Shown: positions 7,893-14,386 of the stretch, piece after piece
Layout of the letters: every line of letters begins with the position of its first letter
How positions within the stretch are numbered: position 1 is the first letter of the stretch
Source: Clostridia bacterium
GTDB lineage: Bacteria > Bacillota > Clostridia > Oscillospirales > Acutalibacteraceae
Length of the DNA: 14,386 bases
Reading direction: 5' to 3'
Assembly (NCBI GenBank): GCA_900752115.1
Contig: CAADUC010000055.1
Span: 1 to 14,386, forward strand
Notes under the pieces: generated by a model
Seen by the model: only the letters and a program-made list of their open reading frames with translations
Told to the model about the DNA's origin: nothing
Databases searched by the model: none
Made by a program: the position numbers and the translations under genes

Positions 7893-8597
7893 AAAGCGCC
7901 GGCTGCGGTTTGCATACTCCCACAACGCGGCATTCAGATCTTCCGGACGAAAATCCGGCCACAGAATATCCATGATGACATATTCCGCATACGCAGACTG
8001 CCATAAAAGGAAATTACTCGTGCGATGCTCGCCGCTCGGCCGGATAATAAGATCCGGATCGGGCTGCCCCGCCGTATAGAGAGCAGAGGAAATCATATCC
8101 TCTGTGATGTCCTCCGGCGCAAGAGTTCCCTCTCTTACCTGCCGCGCAAGCGTGCGGAATGCATGTGTCAGCTCGGCCCGCCCTCCGTAGTTCATGGCGA
8201 TATTCAGCTGCATTCCCGTCCTTCCGGCGGAAAGCTCCTCCGTCTCCCGGATCAGTTCCTGCAGCTTTTTCGGGAAAGCCGTCGTATCGCCGAGAAACCG
8301 AACGGCAATCTCATCATCCCGAAAATCGCGCAGCGCCTCGTCAAGATACTGACGGAACAGCACCATCAGAGCGGAAACCTCCTCCGCAGGCCGCGTCCAG
8401 TTCTCCGTGGAGAAAGCATAAACGGTCAGATAACGGATCCCGATGGAAGCGCAGTAGCGGGTGATTTTCTTGAAATTGGACGCTCCCGCGGCATGACCGG
8501 CGGAGCGGGGCAGCCCCCGCTGCTTCGCCCAGCGGCCGTTGCCGTCCATGATAATGCCCAGATGAACCGGAAGCTTTTGCGGCAGTGTATCCTCCAT
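7881..8597 (-). CDS. uppS: undecaprenyl diphosphate synthase (cis-prenyltransferase)
   Basis: Cytosolic, membrane-associated enzyme that extends farnesyl diphosphate with IPP units to the C55 lipid carrier used for peptidoglycan and other envelope polymers. The 238-residue product is typical in size. It has the diphosphate-binding DGNGRWA motif (D18-A24) and AFSTENW (71-77), NYGGR (136-140), and the family signature RPSGE-x-R-x-SNFLLWQSAY starting at R186. The ATG at 8597 follows AAAGGA, which overlaps the frr stop codon, at good spacing. Only 11 bases separate it from frr, and cdsA starts one base after its stop. It consumes the isoprenoid units produced through dxr and ispG in the same operon. 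Confidence 0.97.
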   Translation of the reverse strand: MEDTLPQKLPVHLGIIMDGNGRWAKQRGLPRSAGHAAGASNFKKITRYCASIGIRYLTVYAFSTENWTRPAEEVSALMVLFRQYLDEALRDFRDDEIAVRFLGDTTAFPKKLQELIRETEELSAGRTGMQLNIAMNYGGRAELTHAFRTLARQVREGTLAPEDITEDMISSALYTAGQPDPDLIIRPSGEHRTSNFLLWQSAYAEYVIMDILWPDFRPEDLNAALWEYANRSRRFGGV

Positions 8598-8608
8598 AAG
8601 CGTATCCT

Positions 8609-9163
8609 TTAAATCTCCATAATTTCTTTTTTCTTCTTTGCTTCGACGGACTCGATTTCCTTGCAGTACTTATCGGTCAGATCCTGCGTCTTTTTCTCCG
8701 CCTGCTTGAGATCGTCCTCCGTCAGCTCTCCGCCCTTCTTCTTAAGCTTGAGCTTATCCATCGCTTCGCGGCGGATGTTGCGCACAGCCACCTTCGACTC
8801 TTCGGCCATCTTGGAGATCTCCTTGGCAAGCTCCTTTCTGCGATCCTCCGTGAGCTGCGGGAAGGTAATGCGGATGATCTTGCCGTCGCTCTGCGGATTG
8901 ATACCGATATCGGAGGTCTGAATCGCCTTTTCGATCGCGCGGCAAACGGAAGCGTCCCACGGCTGAATGGTCAGCACGCGCGCCTCAGCCACGGAAACAG
9001 CGGCCAGCTGGTTGATGGCGGTAGGAGTGCCGTAATAATCAACGCGCAGCTTGTCAAGAACGGCGGGATTCGCACGGCCCGCACGGATCGCCGCGTAATC
9101 GTTCTGCAGCACCGAAATGGTTTTTTTCATATGGTCTTCCGCTTTTTTCAAAATTTCCTGCAT
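8609..9163 (-). CDS. frr: ribosome recycling factor
   Basis: Cytosolic translation factor that, with EF-G, splits post-termination ribosomes. The 184 residues match the normal size of about 185. The sequence has the family core near the N terminus (RAGRANPAVLD, about 27-37), DYYGTPTAINQLA, and the Q-P-W-D and I-x-I-TFPQLTEDRRKEL segments. It ends in a lysine-rich helix that completes the three-helix bundle. The ATG at 9163 has a strong AAGGAGG eight bases upstream, located inside the end of pyrH, whose stop is only three bases away. It is sandwiched between pyrH and uppS, the arrangement conserved across Bacillota. Confidence 0.98.
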   Translation of the reverse strand: MQEILKKAEDHMKKTISVLQNDYAAIRAGRANPAVLDKLRVDYYGTPTAINQLAAVSVAEARVLTIQPWDASVCRAIEKAIQTSDIGINPQSDGKIIRITFPQLTEDRRKELAKEISKMAEESKVAVRNIRREAMDKLKLKKKGGELTEDDLKQAEKKTQDLTDKYCKEIESVEAKKKKEIMEI

Positions 9164-9166
9164 GTT

Positions 9167-9877
9167 TTATGCCTCCTTCACGAGAGTCCCCACGGACTCG
9201 CCGCAGATTGCTTTGACAATATTGTCCGGGTGATCGATGTTGAACACAAGGATAGCGATGCCGTTCTCCCGGCAGAGAGTTGCGGCGGTGCCGTCCATCA
9301 CCTGCAGATTCTTGTTGAGAACCTCCATGAAGGTGAGGGTGTCGTATTTCACCGCGTCCGGATTCTTCTTGGGGTCACTGTCATACACACCGTCGACCAT
9401 CGTGGCCTTCATGATGATATCGGCGTCGATTTCCGCCGCACGCAGCGCCGCGGCGGTATCCGTAGAGAAGAACGGATTGCCGGTGCCGCAGCCGAAAACG
9501 ACGACGCGGCCCTTTTCAAGATGACGCACAGCACGATTGCGGATATAGGGCTCCGCAATCTCCTGCATGGAAATGGCCGTCTGCACCCGAACCGGAACGT
9601 CAAGCTGCTCGAGCGCATCCGCCACGCCGAGCGCATTGATGGTGGTGGCCAGCATCCCCATGTGGTCGGCGCGGGTCCGATCCATCTTGCCGCTGCTGCG
9701 GCCGCGCCAGAAGTTGCCTCCCCCTACCACGACGGCAACCTCGACGCCCATCTCGACGCATTTCTTGATGGGTTCACAGATCGAAAGCACCGTATCGAAA
9801 TCAATGCCGTGCTTTCCGCTGCCGGCGAGGGATTCTCCGCTGAGCTTTAAAAGGACGCGCTTGTACTTTGGCTCCAA
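9167..9877 (-). CDS. pyrH: UMP kinase
   Basis: Hexameric cytosolic kinase of the amino acid kinase fold that phosphorylates UMP to UDP with ATP. It is usually activated by GTP and inhibited by UTP. The 236-residue product has the N-terminal KLSGE motif (K11), GGGNFWRG (52-59), DHMG (71-74), and the UMP/ATP-binding [13 protein letters not shown] block (131-143). [13 protein letters not shown] follows at about 157-169. Start: TTG at 9877, seven bases after GGGGTG. This gives the N terminus [15 protein letters not shown], which aligns with known PyrH proteins, and no in-frame ATG lies nearby. It is the first gene of the operon, about 30 bases behind a predicted transcription start. The usual upstream partners rpsB and tsf are absent here. 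Confidence 0.97.
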   Translation of the reverse strand: MEPKYKRVLLKLSGESLAGSGKHGIDFDTVLSICEPIKKCVEMGVEVAVVVGGGNFWRGRSSGKMDRTRADHMGMLATTINALGVADALEQLDVPVRVQTAISMQEIAEPYIRNRAVRHLEKGRVVVFGCGTGNPFFSTDTAAALRAAEIDADIIMKATMVDGVYDSDPKKNPDAVKYDTLTFMEVLNKNLQVMDGTAATLCRENGIAILVFNIDHPDNIVKAICGESVGTLVKEA

Positions 9878-9913
9878 GATATAACACCCCTATTTTGAAT
9901 TTTCTTCCGTTTT

Positions 9914-9942
9914 ATTTTACAATAAGCGACCGGTAAAGTAAA
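9914..9942 (-). promoter_or_regulatory. sigma-A-type promoter for the pyrH operon
   Basis: On the minus strand, TTTACT (9942-9937, four of six to consensus) and TAAAAT (9919-9914, five of six) are separated by exactly 17 bases. The predicted transcription start near 9907 gives a leader of about 30 bases before the pyrH TTG. The position upstream of the first gene supports the call. There is no room for an attenuator in the leader. Confidence 0.7.
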
Positions 9943-9984
9943 GGGGAATCCATCCAATCCTGACAAGATTTATAGTTTAGTCAT

Positions 9985-10022
9985 ATTCCGGGCGGCCGCT
10001 TTTCATGCGTTCTCTCCGGAAT
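9985..10022 (-). other. inverted repeat after feoAB
   Basis: A 7-bp perfect inverted repeat, ATTCCGG and CCGGAAT, surrounds a 24-base spacer that itself contains the 8-base palindrome GCGGCCGC. It lies just past the feoAB stop. On the minus strand the sequence after it (ATGACTAAAC) is not a U-tract, so it is at best a weak terminator. The rest of the feoAB-pyrH gap (163 bases) holds only the pyrH promoter and leader. Confidence 0.3.
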
Positions 10023-10040
10023 TTTGCAGAAAATACAGCT

Positions 10041-12389
10041 TCAGACCATCCCGGCCACAGCGCCGATCAGGTGTACCAGCAAAGCGGCGAACCATGCTAT
10101 CACACACTGACCGACTGCAACGCCGACCGCCCATTTCGCGCCGAGCTCACGGCGAATGGACGCGATAGCGGCCACACAGGGCGTGTACAGCAGGCAGAAC
10201 ACCAGCAGAGAAGCCGCTCCAAGCGGGGAAAGAACGGAGGAAAGAGCGTCAGCCGACGGCAGCAGCACGGAAAGTGTTGCGACCACGCTCTCCTTCGCCA
10301 TAAAGCCGGTAATAAGAGCCGTGGACACACGCCAGTCCCCAAATCCAAGCGGCGTAAAAATGGGAGCAATCAGACCTGCCACACCGGCCAGAATGCTTTG
10401 CTGCGAGTCCGTTACAAGATTCAGCTGCAGATCAAACGTCTGCAGGAACCATATGACGATGGTTGCCGCAAAAATCACTGTAAACGCACGCTGCAGAAAA
10501 TCCTTCGCCTTCTCCCAGAGGAGCTGGGCGACATTCTTTGCGCCCGGCATGCGGTAATTGGGAAGCTCCATCACGAAAGGAACCGGCTCGCCGCGGAACA
10601 GGCTTCCCTTCATCAGCAGAGCGGCGAGGATCCCAATCAGGATGCCAAGAAAATAGAGCCCGATCATCACGAGGGCGGCATGCTCCGGGAAAAAGGCCGC
10701 CGTGAAGAATCCATAGATCGGAAGCTTGGCCGAACAGCTCATGAACGGCGTGAGAAGAATCGTCATTTTGCGGTCACGCTCCGAGGACAGCGTGCGGCTC
10801 GCCATGACGCCCGGCACCGTACAGCCGAACCCAATGAGCATCGGCACGATGCTGCGCCCGGAAAGACCGATTTTGCGCAGCAGTTTATCCATCACAAAGG
10901 CAACGCGCGCCATATAACCGCTGTCCTCGAGCATGGACAGGAAGAAAAACAGCGTAACGATAATCGGCAGAAAACTCAGTACGCTGCCCACGCCGCTGAA
11001 AATGCCGTCAATCACAAGGGAATGAATCACCGGATTGATATTGGCCGCTGTCATCGCGGCGTCGACGGCATCCGTCAGCCAGCCGATCCCCAACTCAAGC
11101 AGATCGGAAAGCCATTCGCCGATCACGTTGAAGGTCAGCCAGAATACGAGACCCATAATCGCGATAAACGCCGGAATCGCGGTATATTTTCCGGTGAGCA
11201 CCTTATCCATCCGGCGGCTGCGGGCATGCTCACGGCTCTCCCGCGGCTTAATGACCGTCGCGCTGCACACGCGGCGGATAAAGCGGAAACGCATATCCGC
11301 GATGGCGGCGGCACAATCAAGCCCCCGTTCCTTTTCCATTTGCAGAATAATGTGGCGCAGCATTTCCTTTTCGTTTTCGTCAAGACCGAGCTGCTGCAAA
11401 ATCAGCTGATCGCCCTCGGCCAGCTTCGAGGCCGCAAAACGCACCGGAATCTTTGCTTCCTCCGCATGATCCTCAATGAGATGCATGATCGCATGGATAC
11501 AGCGGTGCACGGCGCTCCCTACGTCATCTGCACTGCAGAAATCAACGCGTCCCGGTTTCTCCTGATATTTCGCCACATGGATGGCATGGCTGATCACTTC
11601 GTCAATGCCCTCATTTTTTGCGGCGGAGATCGGAATTACCGGAACGCCGAGAAGACGTTCCATTTCATTGATGAGAATGGAACCCCCGTTTTCCCGCACT
11701 TCGTCCATCATGTTGAGCGCCACCACCATGGGAACGTCGAGTTCCATGAGCTGAAGCGTGAGATAGAGGTTGCGCTCAATGTTTGAAGCGTCAACAACAT
11801 TGATAATGCCCTTGGGCCGTTCCTTCAAAATGAACTCACGCGTGACAATCTCCTCGCTGCTGTACGGCGACATGGAGTAAATGCCGGGCAAATCGGTAAC
11901 CAGCGTACCGGGATGCTCGCGGATCACGCCGTCCTTGCGGTCAACCGTAACGCCGGGGAAATTGCCCACATGCTGGTTTGAGCCGGTCAGGCGATTGAAA
12001 AATGTGGTCTTGCCGCAATTCTGGTTGCCCGCGAGAGCAAAGGTAAGCGTCACCCCATCCGGCAGAGGATTCTCTCCCGCTTTGACATGATATTTGCCGC
12101 CCTCACCGAAACCCGGGTGAGGCGTACCGCGCACCGGGTTTCTCTCCTCCTCCTGCGGCGCAGCGCCAAGAGGACGAATTTCAATCTTCTCCGCGTCCGC
12201 CAGACGAAGCGTCAGCTCATAGCCGTGAATCTTGAGCTCCATCGGATCTCCCATCGGCGCAAGCTTGACCATGGTGACCTCGGCCCCGGGGATCAGGCCC
12301 ATATCAAGAAAATGCTGGCGCAGCGCGCCCTCCCCGCCTACTGTGAGAATGGAGGCGGTTTTCCCCGCCTCAAGCTCCCTGAGTGTCAT
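10041..12389 (-). CDS. feoB: FeoA-FeoB fusion: ferrous iron transporter
   Basis: Single 782-residue protein joining FeoA to the FeoB Fe(II) transporter of the inner membrane. Residues 1-72 form the FeoA SH3-like domain (LREL start, GGEGALRQHFLDMGLIPG). A linker of about 40 residues (73-112) follows. The FeoB G domain shows G1 GNQNCGKT (121-128), G2 T148, G3 DLPG (166-169), G4 NMMD (226-229) and G5 SAAK (255-258). The transmembrane part has two Gate repeats, with EDSGYMAR (489-495), GFGCTVPG (C523), SCSAKLP (551-557), and LLYTPCVAAIASIRRE near the end. The ATG at 12389 has AGAGGA eight bases upstream. The frame stays open back to 12794, but that part overlaps azlD and resembles no FeoA. It lies 57 bases after azlD, probably on the same transcript. 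No Fur box or FeoC gene was seen. Confidence 0.95.
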   Translation of the reverse strand: MTLRELEAGKTASILTVGGEGALRQHFLDMGLIPGAEVTMVKLAPMGDPMELKIHGYELTLRLADAEKIEIRPLGAAPQEEERNPVRGTPHPGFGEGGKYHVKAGENPLPDGVTLTFALAGNQNCGKTTFFNRLTGSNQHVGNFPGVTVDRKDGVIREHPGTLVTDLPGIYSMSPYSSEEIVTREFILKERPKGIINVVDASNIERNLYLTLQLMELDVPMVVALNMMDEVRENGGSILINEMERLLGVPVIPISAAKNEGIDEVISHAIHVAKYQEKPGRVDFCSADDVGSAVHRCIHAIMHLIEDHAEEAKIPVRFAASKLAEGDQLILQQLGLDENEKEMLRHIILQMEKERGLDCAAAIADMRFRFIRRVCSATVIKPRESREHARSRRMDKVLTGKYTAIPAFIAIMGLVFWLTFNVIGEWLSDLLELGIGWLTDAVDAAMTAANINPVIHSLVIDGIFSGVGSVLSFLPIIVTLFFFLSMLEDSGYMARVAFVMDKLLRKIGLSGRSIVPMLIGFGCTVPGVMASRTLSSERDRKMTILLTPFMSCSAKLPIYGFFTAAFFPEHAALVMIGLYFLGILIGILAALLMKGSLFRGEPVPFVMELPNYRMPGAKNVAQLLWEKAKDFLQRAFTVIFAATIVIWFLQTFDLQLNLVTDSQQSILAGVAGLIAPIFTPLGFGDWRVSTALITGFMAKESVVATLSVLLPSADALSSVLSPLGAASLLVFCLLYTPCVAAIASIRRELGAKWAVGVAVGQCVIAWFAALLVHLIGAVAGMV

Positions 12390-12421
12390 ACGATAAATCC
12401 TCTTCCCTTCCCTGTTGCATC

Positions 12422-12440
12422 GCCGCGTTTGTTTCGCGGC
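12422..12440 (-). other. stem-loop between azlD and feoAB
   Basis: A perfect 6-bp GC-only stem (GCCGCG with CGCGGC) and a 7-base loop sit in the 57-base gap, before the feoAB ribosome site. No U-tract follows, so it is not a standard terminator. It might act as a processing or stability element, but that is speculative. Confidence 0.35.
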
Positions 12441-12445
12441 CTCCC

Positions 12446-12772
12446 TCAGCAGAATATCTGAATCAAAAGCATATAACACACGGTGCCTCCCGCAATGGAG
12501 AGCAGCATCTGCCGCTTCCACAGATGAAGCAGCACCGTGACAACGATCGCGGCCAACTCCGGCAGGCCGTGGCTGCCGGAAAGAATGTTCACGTCTTTCA
12601 GACAATATACGACCAGCAGGCCGAACACAGCGCCGGGAAGCGCCCGGCCAAGATACTGAATGTATTTCGGCGTCGGCCTCTTGTCCGAAAAAATCAGAAA
12701 CGGCAGAAAACGCGTCGCCATGGTACCTGCAACGCACAGGGCGATGGTAACGATTTGCTGAGCCGGCGTCAT
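12446..12772 (-). CDS. azlD: AzlD-family branched-chain amino acid transport subunit
   Basis: Small membrane partner of AzlC. The pair forms the LIV-E-type exporter of branched-chain amino acids and their analogues (azaleucine resistance in Bacillus subtilis). The 108-residue protein has about four hydrophobic spans. It also carries the family features TRFLPF near residues 20-25 and [19 protein letters not shown] at about 40-58. The ATG at 12772 overlaps the azlC stop as ATGA, indicating translational coupling, and AGGAGG lies 11 bases upstream inside azlC. A GTG at 12784 is in frame but overlaps the ribosome site, so I reject it. The substrate is inferred from the family; it has not been shown for this protein. 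Confidence 0.88.
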   Translation of the reverse strand: MTPAQQIVTIALCVAGTMATRFLPFLIFSDKRPTPKYIQYLGRALPGAVFGLLVVYCLKDVNILSGSHGLPELAAIVVTVLLHLWKRQMLLSIAGGTVCYMLLIQIFC

Positions 12773-13479
12773 GGCATACCGCACCTCCTCTCAATGGGCC
12801 TGCGCAGTGCGGTAAGCAGAACCAAAAGACAGATCATCGAGGGAATGATAAACGAATCGGCTCCAAACAGCACCAGACACAAAGCCGACAGGCCAAGCCC
12901 GAGCAGCGAAGAATCATGGCGCTTTTCCTTCAACCATTGCTCCAGAAAAATCACCGTAAACATCGCCGTCATCACAAACCCGATTCCCTCTGTATCGAAC
13001 TGCAGGAGCGAACCGACAATCCCTCCAATGGTGGAACCGGAAACCCAATAAAAATGATTGAGCAGGGTAACGAAAAAGTAAAACCAGCCTCTGTCCACAC
13101 CCTCCGGAATCTCTGCCGAGCAATTGATGGAAAATGTTTCGTCGCACAGACCGAAAATAAGGTAAAATTTCTTCCACCCGAGGCCGCGATATTTTTCCAG
13201 CATCGCGACGCCGTAAAACAGATGCCGCGCCTGAAGAACCAGCGCCATCATCAGCGTTTGAAGCGGAGCAAAGGATCCCAGCAGCATCGACACCGCCACA
13301 AATTCAAGCGATCCGCCGAAAATGGTCAGGCTCATCACCATCGGATACCAGAAGCCGAAACCGGACACATTCATAAAAATTCCATACGCCATTCCCAGAA
13401 ACCAAAAACCCGCGAAAATAGGGATGGTATGGGGAAAGGCGGCTTTCAGCGCCCTGAGTCGCATTCCCTTGCCGTGCAT
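12769..13479 (-). CDS. azlC: AzlC-family branched-chain amino acid exporter, large subunit
   Basis: Integral membrane subunit of the AzlCD exporter, 236 residues with about six to eight hydrophobic segments. Family features are an N-terminal [20 protein letters not shown] span (14-33), FGGSLEF (54-60), QARHLFYG (83-90), CDETFS (112-117), and a [12 protein letters not shown] span (125-136). A basic C-terminal tail follows. The ATG at 13479 is preceded by AAGGGAGAG at good spacing and lies about 22 bases after a predicted transcription start. The frame is open to 13692, but that stretch contains the promoter and the upstream terminator, so it is not coding. It overlaps azlD by four bases. Exact substrates are inferred from the family. 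Confidence 0.9.
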   Translation of the reverse strand: MHGKGMRLRALKAAFPHTIPIFAGFWFLGMAYGIFMNVSGFGFWYPMVMSLTIFGGSLEFVAVSMLLGSFAPLQTLMMALVLQARHLFYGVAMLEKYRGLGWKKFYLIFGLCDETFSINCSAEIPEGVDRGWFYFFVTLLNHFYWVSGSTIGGIVGSLLQFDTEGIGFVMTAMFTVIFLEQWLKEKRHDSSLLGLGLSALCLVLFGADSFIIPSMICLLVLLTALRRPIERRCGMP

Positions 13480-13507
13480 TTCACTCTCCCTTTCTTTCCG
13501 GTATTTC

Positions 13508-13536
13508 ATTGTATCATCGATTGGCCGCGCAGGCAA
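13508..13536 (-). promoter_or_regulatory. sigma-A-type promoter for azlC-azlD(-feoAB)
   Basis: On the minus strand, TTGCCT (13536-13531) and TACAAT (13513-13508, five of six) are spaced by exactly 17 bases. The TGATACAAT context adds a TG one base upstream of the -10 box, an extended-10-like feature. The predicted start near 13501 is about 22 bases before the azlC ATG. It lies downstream of a strong terminator, so azlC is the first gene of its transcript. No Fur-like or other clear operator is visible around it. Confidence 0.75.
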
Positions 13537-13590
13537 CAGAAGATTGCGAAAACTTGCCTTTCCGCGTACAAAAGGGAGATTTCGGAAGAA

Positions 13591-13644
13591 GAAAAGCAGA
13601 AAAAGCCGGCGCTTTCGGGACCTTTCGGCCATCGAAAGCGCCGG
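13591..13644 (-). terminator. intrinsic terminator of the MATE gene
   Basis: Perfect 12-bp stem (13644-13633 with 13617-13606) with a 15-base loop, followed on the minus strand by CTTTTTCTGCTTTTC. It lies 66 bases after the MATE stop and about 70 bases before the azlC promoter. This is the clearest terminator in the window and separates the two transcription units. Confidence 0.88.
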
Positions 13645-13710
13645 TTTCCATACCGGTGCAGCAGAAGGACTTCCCAGAGCCTCTTCTTTCACTTAAAAGC
13701 AGCGCACGTA

Positions 13711-14325
13711 TCAGGAAAGGGTCTCAGCCGTCTCCGGCCTGCGGACAGGCGGAGCGGAGAGCTCCCGCAGGGTCCTGCGGATGAGAAAGACGGAAATAAG
13801 GAAGGTCAGCAGATCGGATACCGGCATCGAATACAGCACGCCGTCCAGTCCAAAAAATACCGGAAGCAGCAGCGCAAACCCAACGCCAAACACCACCTCG
13901 CGGATCATGGACAGCAGCGTGGAAGACAACGCCTTCGCCCTGTCGTTTCTCCCCGCGCCGACGTTATACCCCATCACGGGAATACAGCCGGCTGCCATAC
14001 CAATCGCTATCGAAATAACGATCTGGAAAAACTTCATGACAATCCCCACAACCGCCATCGGAATCTGCGCGTATTGCTCCTGTCCAAAGATGGGATCCGC
14101 AGCGCCATACTGACGAAGCATGTTATTGATAGCAGCCATCGCAGCCACCAGAGAAATCTGCGAAAGCAGGCTGCAGACGCCAAGCGGCAGAAAGTGACGC
14201 ATCAGGCTCAGCCGCAGCACAAAGCTGTTTTTCTGCAATCGTACCGCTTTCATATGGAAAAGATACCAGACGGAAACCGCAGCGGTAAGGATCTGTCCCA
14301 GAACGGTCGCGACCGCCGCTCCCAC
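13711..14325 (-). CDS. MATE-family efflux transporter, C-terminal half only (broken 5' end)
   Basis: Multidrug and toxic compound extrusion family transporters are 12-helix, Na+- or H+-driven inner-membrane exporters of about 440-460 residues. Only about 205 residues remain, holding roughly six hydrophobic segments. The sequence begins at the family's VGAAVATVLGQ segment at the end of the N-terminal half. It then has the start of the second half (LMRHFLPLGVCSLLSQ), GQEQYAQIPMAVVGI, and the conserved GYNVGAGRNDRAKA loop. Homology ends abruptly. The codon before GTG 14325 still fits (ATT), but the next upstream codon is TGA, where base composition changes sharply. The GTG is merely the first possible initiator and has no ribosome site, so it is probably not a real start. 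About 240 N-terminal residues are missing, through insertion, deletion or an assembly join. The substrate is unknown. Confidence 0.85.
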   Translation of the reverse strand: MGAAVATVLGQILTAAVSVWYLFHMKAVRLQKNSFVLRLSLMRHFLPLGVCSLLSQISLVAAMAAINNMLRQYGAADPIFGQEQYAQIPMAVVGIVMKFFQIVISIAIGMAAGCIPVMGYNVGAGRNDRAKALSSTLLSMIREVVFGVGFALLLPVFFGLDGVLYSMPVSDLLTFLISVFLIRRTLRELSAPPVRRPETAETLS

Positions 14326-14328
14326 AAT

Positions 14329-14386
14329 TCACATATAATTGGTCTACAATAGATAAGCTTGGAAATATCCTAGATACACCAACTAC
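14329..14386. other. AT-rich junction sequence at the right edge
   Basis: This 58-base stretch has 19 G/C bases, against the GC-rich remainder, and begins exactly where MATE homology stops. One plus-strand frame and one minus-strand frame are open across it, but both are too short to identify. A split imperfect repeat TTGGT...ACCAA (14339-14343 and 14376-14381 region) is visible. I see no recognisable insertion-sequence end. It could be the edge of a mobile element, a recombination joint, or an assembly chimera. Confidence 0.5.

Noticed and set aside
9937..9980. Second promoter-like site TTGTCA upstream of pyrH
   Set aside because: At 17-base spacing the partner hexamer is CTTTAC, a poor -10 box; the TTTACT/TAAAAT pair is much better.
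10005..11786. Plus-strand open frame of 593 codons
   Set aside because: Antisense shadow of feoAB. The translation is R/H/Q-rich with no hydrophobic or domain structure.
12390..12794. N-terminal extension of feoAB
   Set aside because: The extra 135 codons overlap azlD in another frame. The ATG at 12389 has a good ribosome site and starts exactly at the FeoA domain.
13480..13692. N-terminal extension of azlC
   Set aside because: This stretch contains the MATE terminator and the azlC promoter, and the resulting peptide has no AzlC similarity.
12916..14352. Plus-strand open frame of 478 codons spanning azlC to the right edge
   Set aside because: It crosses a clear terminator, a promoter and two minus-strand membrane protein genes, and its translation is basic low-complexity sequence.
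1..14386. CRISPR array, tRNA, rRNA, complete insertion sequence, toxin-antitoxin or defence system
   Set aside because: No direct-repeat arrays, no tRNA-like cloverleaf, and no transposase or defence-domain coding region seen on either strand. The genes are ordinary housekeeping and transport genes.

Overview
The window is a conserved housekeeping stretch of a Gram-positive-type bacterium, and every gene I can support lies on the minus strand, so the map is best read from right to left. The gene set and order pyrH-frr-uppS-cdsA-dxr-rseP-ispG-polC, together with a PolC-type replicative polymerase, point to Bacillota (Firmicutes). The moderately high GC and the presence of ispG where Bacillus has proS fit Clostridia (for example Oscillospiraceae-like) or Negativicutes. 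I cannot name a genus from the sequence alone.

Right end (about 13.5-14.4 kb): the C-terminal half of a MATE-family multidrug exporter, cut off abruptly at an AT-rich 58-base stretch of unknown origin. A strong intrinsic terminator follows the MATE gene. Next comes a consensus-like sigma-A promoter that drives azlC-azlD (branched-chain amino acid exporter), with feoAB (a single protein fusing FeoA to the ferrous iron transporter FeoB) close behind. The 57-base azlD-feoAB gap suggests one transcript.

Centre and left (1-9.95 kb): a second sigma-A promoter at about 9.93 kb starts the classic operon. Its members are pyrH (UMP kinase), frr (ribosome recycling), uppS (undecaprenyl-PP synthase), cdsA (CDP-diacylglycerol synthase), dxr (second MEP-pathway step), rseP (site-2 protease) and ispG (penultimate MEP-pathway step). 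polC follows and runs off the left edge. The genes link isoprenoid precursor supply (dxr, ispG) to lipid-carrier and phospholipid synthesis (uppS, cdsA), to membrane proteolysis (rseP), and to translation and replication housekeeping (frr, polC). Most junctions are 1-11 bases with Shine-Dalgarno sequences inside the upstream gene. The exceptions are a 129-base structured leader before dxr and a terminator-like hairpin between ispG and polC.

I looked for an undescribed system and did not find a convincing one. The items most worth a second look are the mutually exclusive hairpins before dxr, one of which would hide its ribosome binding site; the abrupt break in the MATE gene; the probable ATT (or distant TTG) start of rseP; and the attenuator-like hairpin before polC. 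No tRNA, rRNA, CRISPR array or recognisable insertion sequence is present, and no stretch over about 235 bases lacks a gene.
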